From JAKSSE01 sp045597645 (GTDB taxonomy: Bacteria; Bacillota; Clostridia; Lachnospirales; Lachnospiraceae), in NCBI GenBank assembly GCA_045597645.1, contig JAZLKM010000027.1, forward strand, positions 62,001 to 126,000: a DNA stretch of 64,000 nucleotides. The letters run 5' to 3'. The notes under the pieces were generated by a model. The model was given only the letters and a program-made list of their open reading frames with translations, was not told the origin of the DNA and did no database searches. Each line of letters opens with the position of its first letter. Position 1 is the first letter of the stretch. Positions 1-9,050 of this stretch are shown one piece after another. Made by a program: the position numbers and the translations under genes.

Positions 1-698
1 CAGACAAACCTGCCCGGTGCATACTGACTTTTTAGCTCTGCCGGAGTGCCCTGGCACATTATCCTGCCATGATCAAGGATGACCACATGGTCGGCATCTC
101 TCGTCTCTTCCATATAGTGAGTGGTAAGAAAGATTGTCATCCCCTGCTCTTTTCTTAGGTACTCTATATAATCCCATACCAGCTTTCTGGACTTAGGATC
201 TAAGCCTGTAGTCGGCTCATCTAAAAACAGCACCTTTGGTTCATGCAGCAATGCTCTGCAGATATCCACTCTCCTACGCTGTCCTCCGGACAGCTTTTCA
301 TACTTCCTGTTAAGTATCTCATCCATCTCGAAGTGTGAGGAGAATACCTTTATCTTCTCATCGATCTGTTTTTTGCTTAATCCGTAATAGGCTCCTCTGG
401 TATACAGATTCTCTTTGACTGTCAGTTTTCCATCGAGCACTGAGTTTTGGAATACGATACCTACATTTTTTCGTATCATGTCATCTTCCCTGCCCAGCTC
501 ATAGCCGCAGATTCTGACATCTCCCTCTGTCTTTTCCAATATTGTGCACAGCATATTTATCGTTGTAGACTTTCCTGCTCCATTTTCTCCCAGAAAAGCA
601 AATAGCTCGCCCGACTCCACCGAGAAGGATATTCCATCCACCGCTTTATGTTCCTTATAAAATTTAGTGAGATTTTTTATTTCTATTGCGTTTGTCAT
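1..698 (-). CDS. ABC transporter ATP-binding protein (3' end cut by window edge)
   Basis: Reading from ATG at 698 on the minus strand gives a typical ABC ATPase. It starts MTNAIEIKNLTKFYKEHKAV and has Walker A GENGAGKST, Q-loop GIVFQNS, signature LSGGQRRR, Walker B VLFLDEPTTGLD and the switch His in LTTHYMEE. This is the cytoplasmic motor of a drug- or antibiotic-type exporter (DrrA/CcmA-like family); the permease should lie beyond the left edge. A strong SD (complement of tctccctcctt, 705-714) precedes the start. It follows a LytTR regulator and a DUF3021 membrane protein, which suggests that the exporter is their target. The C-terminus runs off the window, so the substrate class cannot be judged. 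Confidence 0.93.
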   Translation of the reverse strand, partial: MTNAIEIKNLTKFYKEHKAVDGISFSVESGELFAFLGENGAGKSTTINMLCTILEKTEGDVRICGYELGREDDMIRKNVGIVFQNSVLDGKLTVKENLYTRGAYYGLSKKQIDEKIKVFSSHFEMDEILNRKYEKLSGGQRRRVDICRALLHEPKVLFLDEPTTGLDPKSRKLVWDYIEYLRKEQGMTIFLTTHYMEETRDADHVVILDHGRIMCQGTPAELKSQYAPGRFV

Positions 699-741
699 TT
701 CAATCTCCCTCCTTGTTTTTCTGTACCTTATACCATCCTTT

Positions 742-777
742 GGAATAAAAAAAGTGCAACTCTACTGAGTTGCACTT
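742..777 (-). terminator. Rho-independent terminator after DUF3021 gene
   Basis: On the minus strand an 11-bp perfect stem (767-777 with 752-762, loop of 4) is followed by a run of seven T and then ATTCC. It lies 20 bases past the DUF3021 stop and 54 bases before the ABC gene start, so it should stop or attenuate transcription entering the ABC gene. Confidence 0.7.
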
Positions 778-798
778 TGAGTTAACCAAGTTGCACTT
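752..798 (-). promoter_or_regulatory. Triple 10-11-bp repeat: candidate LytTR operator or attenuator
   Basis: On the minus strand AAGTGCAACT occurs at 798-789 and again at 777-768, exactly 21 bp apart. Its inverse, AGTTGCACTT, lies at 761-752. Paired direct repeats about two helical turns apart are the usual architecture of LytTR-family binding sites, and a LytTR gene sits just upstream. The third arm can pair with either of the first two, so alternative RNA hairpins are also possible. The match to the published LytTR consensus is only partial; assignment to the neighbouring regulator is inference. Confidence 0.45.
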
Positions 799-1228
799 AT
801 TCCTCATCACGGATAGAATCCAATGCCGAATTGATCTGGTCAGCTTCATGTTTTCCCATCCACGAAATGCCAAACCACACGAATGCATAGACCAAAATGT
901 ATGCTACTGTAATAAAAATAAATCCATATGCATCGTCATACCAATGGAATAGATAACCTAACCCCATGTTTATGCCATACACTAAAATGCAGTGAATCGC
1001 TATCTGCAGTCTTATCCCAGCCTTACTACCTTTGTCCACATTAAGTAGTAGCAGACCTGGTATGGAGCTCAGGAAAGCCACCGTTATGATTGACACCAGA
1101 GATAACCAAGTAAACGTTATATCTCTGCCCCTAAAATGGTACGCTATTCCTTCCAATGTCATTGCTGTCAGTATTCCAAAGGAGATTAGCATTGCCTGCG
1201 CAAAGATGGATTTAAACTTGTTTATCAT
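797..1228 (-). CDS. DUF3021 family membrane protein
   Basis: This 143-residue protein has four predicted hydrophobic segments (about residues 10-30, 40-62, 73-95 and 100-122) and a short charged tail. It resembles DUF3021 proteins, which are almost always encoded next to a LytTR regulator. In characterised streptococcal LytTR systems (HdrRM, BrsRM) the membrane partner restrains the regulator. Its ATG overlaps the LytTR stop by 4 bases, which indicates translational coupling. The inhibitory role here is inferred from context only. Confidence 0.8.
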   Translation of the reverse strand: MINKFKSIFAQAMLISFGILTAMTLEGIAYHFRGRDITFTWLSLVSIITVAFLSSIPGLLLLNVDKGSKAGIRLQIAIHCILVYGINMGLGYLFHWYDDAYGFIFITVAYILVYAFVWFGISWMGKHEADQINSALDSIRDEE

Positions 1229-1659
1229 ATATCCAACCTCCTCTTTATATCCTTTACATAGCTTCTTGCAACAACCAGGCTTTCGCCATTTAATAGCTGC
1301 GCATTCATTCTAGCTCCAAGCTCTGAGCTAACCTGTCGCACCTTTTTCAGATTAACTATCATCGCCTTTGAGCATCTTGCAAAATAAGGATACGACATCT
1401 CTTCTATCTCGTAGAGACGATACTTTGTCTCATAACACTCATCCTTGGTATAAACAAAGGTCTTCTTGTCCACCGACTCGAAATAATATACCGCACTTAG
1501 CTTGCATAGTACTGTGGTTCCATCCTTTATCACTGGGATTCCTGCCATCCCACCTTCCAATAGCTCTACGGCGTTTTTTATTTCTGCAGTCTCCTCCACC
1601 ACTTTTATGATCGCCATTTCCTGGCTCTTGTCTGTCACCTTTTCAAGCTGTACCTGCAA
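1225..1659 (-). CDS. LytTR-domain transcriptional regulator
   Basis: This 144-residue protein carries a C-terminal LytTR DNA-binding domain (about residues 45-142), with the family pattern of a Leu-rich first strand, YYFES, Y-ARCSKAMIVNL and the terminal SRSYV-like helix (ARSYVKDIKRRL). It has no receiver domain, as in single-domain regulators paired with DUF3021 proteins. The chosen start is TTG at 1659, because an AGAGG SD lies 9 bases upstream; ATG at 1617 is the alternative. Only 18 bases separate it from the upstream DUF2142 gene, so it may be transcribed with the polysaccharide operon. The probable target is the ABC exporter downstream. Confidence 0.88.
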   Translation of the reverse strand: MQVQLEKVTDKSQEMAIIKVVEETAEIKNAVELLEGGMAGIPVIKDGTTVLCKLSAVYYFESVDKKTFVYTKDECYETKYRLYEIEEMSYPYFARCSKAMIVNLKKVRQVSSELGARMNAQLLNGESLVVARSYVKDIKRRLDI

Positions 1660-1677
1660 GGGACTGTACCTCTTTTC

Positions 1678-3630
1678 TTATATAAATCTTATTAGTATGT
1701 CTATTGCACTGCATATAGCCGCAACAAGCCAGATTGACAAAACACGTCTTCTTGCTGTGTTTCGAGTTCCTGCACACGGCCTGTTAAATACATAGTATGT
1801 CGGAAGTATAAGCGACATGAAATATCTACCCTGCACTCCCTCTATACTGTAAGCATATACCTGGCTCCACTGTACATAAATTCCCGTCGGGACGAGTATG
1901 AGTACCGCTATAAGCACTATCGCAAATACTATATGTGTCATCTTATATTCCTTATCTCTAGCCGATGCCGCTGGTTTTGAGATACAAACTAATGCAACTA
2001 GGCAAATCAACATCATCAACGCACTAGTATCTACATTCAGTGATCCCAGGCTGCTACCCAGCATCTGCTGCAGCCAAGTACCTCCAATGGCATACCAAGA
2101 ACGCCACAGCACCATAAGATAGTTCACTGGATGCCGCAATATGTATGCTACCTGTAAGCTGGTATTTGCTCCCGCTCTAGAAGGGATGCCACTACAGATT
2201 GCAAGCCACAAAACATTAAAACCTACTGTCAGCGCAGCAACAATTGCGGTATGAATTGCCTTATTTCTTTTTCCTCCGAATTTATGATATGGAATCAACA
2301 GGAAAATCAAGCAGAACGGTAAATATACCACCTTATTCAGTGCTATTAGCAGTGCGCTAACATATATAATCACATAATGCGCAGGCTTCATTGGCACATT
2401 TCCTACCAGCTTTTGCCTTAATACAAACGCTGTTATAAACAAAGACAATGCCAACACCATGCCGTCCGGTGACAGCGATACAGCTTGCTGTAGACTCATT
2501 GGCAATAGCGGTATCAGCATCATTATCTCTTTGTCACATGGTATTAGCTTTACTGCAAAATACAACAGCGCAGTGACACACAGCCATGATAGTGTTCGCG
2601 CAAAATAAATAATGAACGCCAGCTTATGGCTTACGTGCCTTGCAATAAATATTCCTATTGACTGTGGGATATAACTCAATGGTGTCTGGATTGCTGTGTT
2701 GGAAAATCCTACTCTCACCAAATTGTCGGACAAGGTCATGTCCTTATTCTCTGAATAGGACTCCCAGGAATCGCTAAGTGCTGTAAAGTCCACATCAAAA
2801 GGCAGATATCTGCCAGCAGAGCCATCTGTCAATTCATTGTAGTCTGACATAAAATGCCTCTCTGAAATCTCATATGCACGGGAAAAATGGTTGTACTCAT
2901 CTGGTACATTGAGTGCAGGGAGGGCGAACATATACATTATGCTAAGTCCTGTCCATAGTATCAGAAATGCATTTTCTAATGGCAGCTTCTCGTAGAGAGC
3001 AAAGCCTGCAATCAGCAACACGGTCAATACAATCACCATGGCAACATGGAATCCGTTTGCCCCGTCTAGCTTCGATGCCAAAGTCTGCTTATATCTAAGC
3101 TTATAAACAAGCGACGCATTTAGCGCCTCGCCATTGTGAGTAAGTCCTCCTATATCATCTGCCTCACACGTATGTATTACTATTCCATCTCCTTCAATAG
3201 CATTCGACGTTACCTGGAGCTGATATGTTTTTTCAGGGCTGTACAGCAGAGGCTTACTTAACATAAGCGTATAATATGCATTGTCACCCATAGATAAACA
3301 ATCCACTTCCCAGCATTCTAAACATTCGCCACTCTGCGATTCCGTTAGGTTTACATAAAGTGTAGACGCGTTCTTTCTCGCTATTGTACCAGCAAACAAT
3401 GATATCGCCTGTAGCTTACTCTGAGCTATTGCTGCTCCCAACAATTCATCTGATTCGATGCAAATATCCTGCACCCACTCATCTCCAGCCAATATCTCTC
3501 CGGTATTCGAAGTGGGTACGTACGGCTCATACTCTTTAATCCTGTCCAAGTCAAGACTAGTCACTAGATGAAGGCACACTATAGCCAGAACCACTATTAT
3601 GTTTACTATAATCTTCCTGCTATTTTTCAT
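1678..3630 (-). CDS. DUF2142 family polytopic membrane protein
   Basis: About 650 residues with an N-terminal membrane segment, an extracytoplasmic domain of roughly 170 residues and then about 11 membrane segments. The loop NVPDEYNHFSRAYEIS matches the DUF2142 hallmark (PDE.NHF.RAY). The family is thought to contain GT-C-type glycosyltransferases working on the outer face of the membrane; no reaction is established. It is a clear paralogue of the product of 13915-15849, sharing the PDE loop, the YLPF..DF stretch and PLSY.PQ.IGIF. Start: ATG at 3630 puts a basic N-terminus (MKNSRK) before the first membrane segment. A GTG 42 bases upstream (3672) is possible but lacks a good SD. Confidence 0.8.
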   Translation of the reverse strand: MKNSRKIIVNIIVVLAIVCLHLVTSLDLDRIKEYEPYVPTSNTGEILAGDEWVQDICIESDELLGAAIAQSKLQAISLFAGTIARKNASTLYVNLTESQSGECLECWEVDCLSMGDNAYYTLMLSKPLLYSPEKTYQLQVTSNAIEGDGIVIHTCEADDIGGLTHNGEALNASLVYKLRYKQTLASKLDGANGFHVAMVIVLTVLLIAGFALYEKLPLENAFLILWTGLSIMYMFALPALNVPDEYNHFSRAYEISERHFMSDYNELTDGSAGRYLPFDVDFTALSDSWESYSENKDMTLSDNLVRVGFSNTAIQTPLSYIPQSIGIFIARHVSHKLAFIIYFARTLSWLCVTALLYFAVKLIPCDKEIMMLIPLLPMSLQQAVSLSPDGMVLALSLFITAFVLRQKLVGNVPMKPAHYVIIYVSALLIALNKVVYLPFCLIFLLIPYHKFGGKRNKAIHTAIVAALTVGFNVLWLAICSGIPSRAGANTSLQVAYILRHPVNYLMVLWRSWYAIGGTWLQQMLGSSLGSLNVDTSALMMLICLVALVCISKPAASARDKEYKMTHIVFAIVLIAVLILVPTGIYVQWSQVYAYSIEGVQGRYFMSLILPTYYVFNRPCAGTRNTARRRVLSIWLVAAICSAIDILIRFI

Positions 3631-3684
3631 TCTCTCGTATAATAATCCTTTACATCGTCCTCTTGCGTCCACAAACGACTCGTC

Positions 3685-5403
3685 TCAGCCTCGGTCTCCT
3701 TTGCTTTTGCGAGTTTTCATGCTTATCCCTAATTCCCAAAGGCTCCATATACCTAAAAATTCCAATATCTGCATTATTATCATGCCACAGCACATGTAGT
3801 CATAGAATTTCTTACCTGCGCCAAGGAATCTTGTGAACCACTGAACGCCGACAAATAGTGCCGCAAAACTTATCAAAAGACCTAGACTAACGAGGCATAC
3901 TTCCAAGTAGTGATTATCGCCACGTACTAGATTTACTATTGTCATAACGGTCAGGGCCACAAGGCCCAAAATAGAAACAATAAGGATTGGCAGTCCAAGC
4001 ACACTGTATGCGCTTACTATTATCTCAATTAGCCTTACAAACTTAAGATTTATGGCACGCTCTGCATTCATTGAGGTCCCCTGCATTATAGCTGGAGACA
4101 TCGTGAGCTCACTCATTATCTGTACAGCATTAGAATCACCTGTCGCATATTCAATGCTTGTTTTGTTTTCCGAATACTTCACAAGAGACATTAAGCATTC
4201 CTTGAAAGTATCCCCAAAATAATACCTATTCTCAGCATTTATCCCTTGCGCAACCTTTGACAAATATAGCCCTCTCTTTTTCGGCAGCGTCCCACTTTTG
4301 AATGCATTCGTCAGTTCATAATGTATTTCTCTGTAGATGTCTTCAGATATCTGTGCACTATGTTCGGTTAACATCATGTTTGCAGATTCTGGCTGGCTTT
4401 CCTGCGCCAGCGCATCAGCCTTCACTATGTCTCTTAAGCACCAGATATAGTAGTCCCCATGTATCTCTCCGTCCCACCATATATACCAGGCTCCTGAATC
4501 ATAAACTTCATTTATATCATCTCTGAAAATTGAGAATGTAGGGCTCGCATCAAGTGCCATGTTTATAGCTTCTCTTGTGACCCACACTTCCTCATTATCT
4601 GCGCCTGCATCTATTCTGACCAAGTCTCCCATAAAGTCAGAAAAAGCCGCATCTGCCCTATCAGTAGTCGCAAACACGCCATAGTGCACATAATTTATGG
4701 TTTTGTACCCAAGTGTTACCAGGCCAAGCATTAGAATCGGCGCCAGCACTAACACCGTCTTTTTTATCAAGTCTTTCTTATTTTTCTCTACTAGCAGCCA
4801 CACTACAGTAGCCACCACAGCACCAATGCAGAACGGCACAATCCAGATTCCATCTTCTTTTAGATAATAGAAAAACGGAAGCATTATGATGCCTATTATG
4901 CTCCAAGGAACCATTTTACGGCTGTCTTCCCTTTGCGCAAACATCCCAACAAATGCGGCGATTACCGTCATTGAGGCTGCCACAAGACATCCTCCTCTGT
5001 ACACCTTCTGTATATTCTCCTGATGGAACATTACTGGTGAATATAAAAGAAAAATATATAGTACAGATATTGCGTACTTATTTCTTATTAGCTTTCCTAC
5101 TGCTACTGATAACGCGATTGTGCCAAACACATAAAAAAGTGTCAGCGCAATCGGATAGGGTATCCCTAGAACAAAATTAGCAGCAAGATAAATCGGATAT
5201 GAAATAGTCTTCGCCAACGTTAACCCTTCGTAGGCTCCAAGCCATCCTGTTTCCAGTATATTATTGGCATATCTAACCATCAAAAGGTCATCAAAAGCCG
5301 CATCTGCTTGAATAAATAGCGGAATCTTAGTGCCTATGTACACTCTCATAAGTGTAAATACCAGCATTATAATATTTAGGATTTTCGTCGATTTTTCCTT
5401 CAT
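3685..5403 (-). CDS. Polytopic membrane protein, GT-C glycosyltransferase-like
   Basis: About 572 residues with some ten hydrophobic segments. After the first membrane segment comes an acidic motif, ADAAFDDLLMVRYANN, which resembles the Asp-Asp loop of GT-C (GT39/PMT-like) enzymes that use polyprenyl-phosphate sugars. A soluble extracytoplasmic domain of about 190 residues (roughly 255-445) sits before the last two or three membrane segments. No specific family is recognised with certainty. ATG at 5403 is preferred over 5451 because it has an AAAGAG SD and begins 13 bases after the epimerase stop instead of inside it. It lies in the surface polysaccharide cluster. Confidence 0.65.
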   Translation of the reverse strand: MKEKSTKILNIIMLVFTLMRVYIGTKIPLFIQADAAFDDLLMVRYANNILETGWLGAYEGLTLAKTISYPIYLAANFVLGIPYPIALTLFYVFGTIALSVAVGKLIRNKYAISVLYIFLLYSPVMFHQENIQKVYRGGCLVAASMTVIAAFVGMFAQREDSRKMVPWSIIGIIMLPFFYYLKEDGIWIVPFCIGAVVATVVWLLVEKNKKDLIKKTVLVLAPILMLGLVTLGYKTINYVHYGVFATTDRADAAFSDFMGDLVRIDAGADNEEVWVTREAINMALDASPTFSIFRDDINEVYDSGAWYIWWDGEIHGDYYIWCLRDIVKADALAQESQPESANMMLTEHSAQISEDIYREIHYELTNAFKSGTLPKKRGLYLSKVAQGINAENRYYFGDTFKECLMSLVKYSENKTSIEYATGDSNAVQIMSELTMSPAIMQGTSMNAERAINLKFVRLIEIIVSAYSVLGLPILIVSILGLVALTVMTIVNLVRGDNHYLEVCLVSLGLLISFAALFVGVQWFTRFLGAGKKFYDYMCCGMIIMQILEFLGIWSLWELGISMKTRKSKGDRG

Positions 5404-5416
5404 CGTCACTGTCTCT

Positions 5417-6502
5417 TTATACGTTATAGAACTCCTTATACCACTGAGCAAATCTCCTAAGGCCGTCCCTCAGACTGGTATTTGGCTTAAATCCATAGTC
5501 ACGCTCTAACGGGGTAGTATCAGCATATGTCACAGGCACATCTCCCGGTTGCATGGGCACTAGCTTTTTATGAGCTTCAAAGTCATAGTCTTCAGGTAGC
5601 ACCTTAGCTGCTATAAGCTCCTGCTGCAAAATGTCTACAAAATCAAGTAGGTTCTCAGGACTATTATTTCCAATGTTATATACAGCGTAAGGCGGTATAG
5701 GCAGACCATCCTCACCTGTAGCCTTGTCTGGGGCACCCTGCATGATTCTGGTCACACCCTCAACTATATCATCCACATATGTGAAGTCACGCTTGCAGTT
5801 ACCATAGTTGAATATCTGGATTTCTTTTCCGGCGCGCAGCTTGTCAGTAAATCCAAAGTACGCCATATCTGGTCTTCCTGCAGGTCCATACACTGTAAAG
5901 AATCTAAGTCCAGTAGACGGGATGTTATATAGCTTACTGTACGCATGGGCCATTAGCTCATTTGATTTCTTGGTGGCTGCATAGAGTGACACAGGATTAT
6001 CTACCTGATCTTCAGTGGAATATGGCACCTTCTTGTTTGTGCCATATACAGAGGATGATGATGCATACACTAGATGCTCCACGCCCTTCTTATCGCCATC
6101 GTACGAGTGCCTGCATGCCTCCAGGATATTGTAAAAGCCAATTAGGTTGGCTTCCACGTAAGCGTCTGGGTTAGTTATTGAATAACGTACTCCCGCTTGT
6201 GCCGCAAGATTAACCACTACATCAGGCTCATACTCTGCAAAAATTCGCTCAATCAATATTTTATCTGCTATGGATCCCTTAACGAAAATCCACCTTATAC
6301 CTTCATCCGGCCCTACAGCTTTGACTATCTGCTCAAGTCTCCACTCCTTGATGCTCACATCATAATAGTCGTTCATGTTGTCGATTCCTATTATTTTAGC
6401 TGTAGGAAAATCCTTGAGGAGCCTAAGCACAAGATTTGCGCCTATGAAGCCCGCAGCTCCTGTTACGAATATAGTTTTTCCATCAAGTGATATTTTTTGC
6501 AT
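5417..6502 (-). CDS. UDP-glucuronate 4-epimerase (SDR family)
   Basis: This 361-residue extended SDR enzyme has Rossmann motif TGAAGFIG (14-21), the DNMNDYYD stretch typical of UDP-glucuronate epimerases, LAAQAGVRYS, the catalytic Ser region SSSSVYG and YAATK (Y-x-x-x-K). The C-terminal MQPGDVPVTYAD is also typical of Cap1J/LspL-type epimerases. It would interconvert UDP-glucuronate and UDP-galacturonate in the cytoplasm and supply an acidic sugar for the surface glycan. It stops 2 bases before the next upstream gene's region ends and is followed closely by a membrane glycosyltransferase-like gene. A related UDP-sugar 4-epimerase activity cannot be excluded. Confidence 0.88.
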   Translation of the reverse strand: MQKISLDGKTIFVTGAAGFIGANLVLRLLKDFPTAKIIGIDNMNDYYDVSIKEWRLEQIVKAVGPDEGIRWIFVKGSIADKILIERIFAEYEPDVVVNLAAQAGVRYSITNPDAYVEANLIGFYNILEACRHSYDGDKKGVEHLVYASSSSVYGTNKKVPYSTEDQVDNPVSLYAATKKSNELMAHAYSKLYNIPSTGLRFFTVYGPAGRPDMAYFGFTDKLRAGKEIQIFNYGNCKRDFTYVDDIVEGVTRIMQGAPDKATGEDGLPIPPYAVYNIGNNSPENLLDFVDILQQELIAAKVLPEDYDFEAHKKLVPMQPGDVPVTYADTTPLERDYGFKPNTSLRDGLRRFAQWYKEFYNV

Positions 6503-6504
6503 AA

Positions 6505-8049
6505 CTACTCCTCACCATTCTTTCTAGTAATACATGCCATACCCATGAATAACGGCAATCCAACTAAAAGCACGTATACGTATCTTAACGAAAATGCAAC
6601 CGGTGTCGCTATCATAATGGTCACCCAATTTAATAATGCTGGCAAGAACACCAGGCTCTGCTTACTATCTTTGACAAAAATCAACGTCAAGCACAGCATC
6701 ATTATCCAAAATAGCGTACCGCTCTCCACAAAGTATTTTTGAGGAGTGACCGAAATGGCCTTACCGGTAATCCGCTGATACAGATCTGTATTCTCTATTC
6801 CAAAGCCTCCATCAAAGGTTATTGTATCTGCGTATCCGTATGAATCCTGAACAAACGGAACCCAATATCCAAATGTTTCCATAATGTATGCTTCAATATA
6901 TTTTCCAGGATATCTGACCAGACCATGAACCCAAGCTGTAAGAAATCCTTTTTTATTAGAATCAAACAAATCTGAATTAAATCCGTCTGCCCATTTGATA
7001 TTGTCTGCGAGGCACGGCGCGTATTCGCTCTTCCAAGTATCTTGAGGAAGAATTTGATAGAGCAACTGCTCATCCGGTTCAGGCAGCTCGCTTCCATCAG
7101 AGATTACTGCAGCCAGCTGCTGAAGCGGTATCCCCATATTTTCCTTGTAGTCTCCACGAATATCCCAGATATGCGTCACACTTATTGTAAGCGCTGCGTA
7201 TATACATATAGACGCGATTGTTGGTATCAATATTCGCTTGGCCTCTTTACTAGCCAGCGTCCCAAATATCGCTATACCTACAACAATATAAAGTCCATTA
7301 TTTCTAAATAGCATCGTAGCCAGACATGCCAGCATCAATGCAAGGCTTCCTCGCCTATCCGCGAATAGAATAGCTATCCACATTAAGGCACATGTAAAAA
7401 GCACGTCTTTATTAACGTTCATCGCATAGATTGGAAAAAGCGGTAAAAAAGCGTAGAACAGAGCAAAAATCACTATTAACCAGACACGCAGCTTTCTTCT
7501 GTACAAAAACAGTAACGTATACGATAGTGTAGTCGCAAGTATTATAGTCTGCACTACTGAATATGCCATTATTCCAATATTTATGTTTGACACCGCCAGG
7601 CCTAGCTTACAGAACAGGCCTAGATACAATGTGTAAAACACTGGAAAATGACTACTGTTAGGATGTCCATACCATATAATCTGCGATATGGAATTGTTTG
7701 CATCTGTATTCACCACACCGGGATACAATGTAAGAATGTAAGGCAGCCAGGCAATAAGCATTAGCAATAAGGCGCCGCAAAAAACGATAATATCCTTGCC
7801 GCTGTGACCTTTAGAAATCACAATTTTCTTGATTATCTCTGACTTATGCTCCAGTCGTATTACCAGTAAAAATACTACTTGTATGAGCAGAAACACTACA
7901 AGGCAAATAGCAACATCGGAGCCATTTATTGTCCTTATATAATTGTCACCAGGTCCTCTTGACCTTCCTTCAAACTGAATTAGCCTTTTTGCAAGAAGTG
8001 ACAGTGTGAATACAAAGGCCCATATAGACAGTGCTACCTTACTCCTCAC
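6505..8049 (-). CDS. Polytopic membrane protein, DUF6020-like
   Basis: About 514 residues with 11-12 hydrophobic segments. The loop LYPGVVNTDANNSISQ after the third or fourth segment resembles the conserved PGV..D loop of DUF6020-type proteins, commonly annotated as putative GT-C glycosyltransferases in Firmicutes. The start is GTG at 8049, sharing one base with the preceding stop (TAGTG). A strong GGAGG lies 10 bases upstream inside the end of the preceding gene. The role in glycan assembly or decoration is inferred from the neighbouring sugar-nucleotide genes. Confidence 0.65.
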   Translation of the reverse strand: MRSKVALSIWAFVFTLSLLAKRLIQFEGRSRGPGDNYIRTINGSDVAICLVVFLLIQVVFLLVIRLEHKSEIIKKIVISKGHSGKDIIVFCGALLLMLIAWLPYILTLYPGVVNTDANNSISQIIWYGHPNSSHFPVFYTLYLGLFCKLGLAVSNINIGIMAYSVVQTIILATTLSYTLLFLYRRKLRVWLIVIFALFYAFLPLFPIYAMNVNKDVLFTCALMWIAILFADRRGSLALMLACLATMLFRNNGLYIVVGIAIFGTLASKEAKRILIPTIASICIYAALTISVTHIWDIRGDYKENMGIPLQQLAAVISDGSELPEPDEQLLYQILPQDTWKSEYAPCLADNIKWADGFNSDLFDSNKKGFLTAWVHGLVRYPGKYIEAYIMETFGYWVPFVQDSYGYADTITFDGGFGIENTDLYQRITGKAISVTPQKYFVESGTLFWIMMLCLTLIFVKDSKQSLVFLPALLNWVTIMIATPVAFSLRYVYVLLVGLPLFMGMACITRKNGEE

Positions 8050-9005
8050 TACCTACTTTCCTCCTTCACCCACTGAGTGAACTGCCTAAATTGTGTCTTA
8101 CCAGTAGCTTTTGCCAGCTTGCTTCCGTCAAACACGGTATCTCCTGACTCTATGCGTAGCGCAGCATCTGGCCACGGCACATCGGTAACTGGCACATTGT
8201 AGATAGTGGCTATCTGCTCTGCCATTTCTTTGAGACTGTAGTCCTCGCCGCCAATATTGTAAGCGCCGCCTTCCACATCATCGCATACTCCTGCCAGGTA
8301 CAAGCTTTCTACCAGGTCTGACATATGTGTGAGAGTTCGTCTCACGCTTCCTCCTCCATACAGAGTAATAGCCTCACCCTTCTGGCCTTTACCGAGCATG
8401 AATTCCGCTGTTCCATATGAGCTGGCGCCTGGAATCATAGTTCCGTAAGGTACGCATATTCTTACTACTGCATACTTCACGTCATACATATTTTTATACA
8501 TATCCAGATACAGCTCACAGGCTATTTTATTGGCAGCATATACTGTCTTAGCCTCCTTAGGATCATCCTCTTTCAGAGGAACGCTAAGATGACCTGCAGC
8601 TGCAAGTGTACCGTCCTCGTTCCAGCCGTTACCCTTATATACTAATCTGCTGGAAGGGAAAACAATCTTGCCACAGGTGCTGTTTTCTGACTGCTTCCTG
8701 TATGCTGTCAGCATATTAAGAAGGGCCATCTCATTGACATTCACGTAGGTCGCATAATCTTCAAATCCCTGCGAAGTTCCTGTTTTTCCTGCAAAAATGT
8801 ATATGATATCCGCAGTAAAATCTATCTTCTCCACAGACTGCGGATCCAGGATATTAATCTGCTCGTACCCATCCTCACCATCCACATGCTGCGGGGTAAA
8901 ATCATATAAGCATAATTGTGGCATCTCCTCTGTCCTGACATTTCGAAGATAATATATAAAACTTCTGGCTATGTAGCTATTTGCTCCAACTATTGATATT
9001 TTCAT
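8049..9005 (-). CDS. NAD-dependent epimerase/dehydratase family; candidate 4-ketoreductase of a dideoxysugar
   Basis: 318-residue SDR-type protein. The N-terminal nucleotide motif is degenerate (IVGANSYIA where GxxGxxG is usual). The catalytic elements remain: SSRLVY around residue 120 and YAANK (Y-x-x-x-K) around 155. NDP-hexose 4-ketoreductases of deoxysugar pathways belong to this family. Because the same operon carries a 2,3-dehydratase and a matching 3-ketoreductase, reduction of the C4 keto group is the most economical role. An epimerase role is also possible. SD AGAGGG lies about 6 bases before the ATG. Confidence 0.72.
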   Translation of the reverse strand: MKISIVGANSYIARSFIYYLRNVRTEEMPQLCLYDFTPQHVDGEDGYEQINILDPQSVEKIDFTADIIYIFAGKTGTSQGFEDYATYVNVNEMALLNMLTAYRKQSENSTCGKIVFPSSRLVYKGNGWNEDGTLAAAGHLSVPLKEDDPKEAKTVYAANKIACELYLDMYKNMYDVKYAVVRICVPYGTMIPGASSYGTAEFMLGKGQKGEAITLYGGGSVRRTLTHMSDLVESLYLAGVCDDVEGGAYNIGGEDYSLKEMAEQIATIYNVPVTDVPWPDAALRIESGDTVFDGSKLAKATGKTQFRQFTQWVKEESR

Positions 9006-9050
9006 TATTTCCCTCTAAATTATCCATTAATTATCACACTGCTATGTCCA

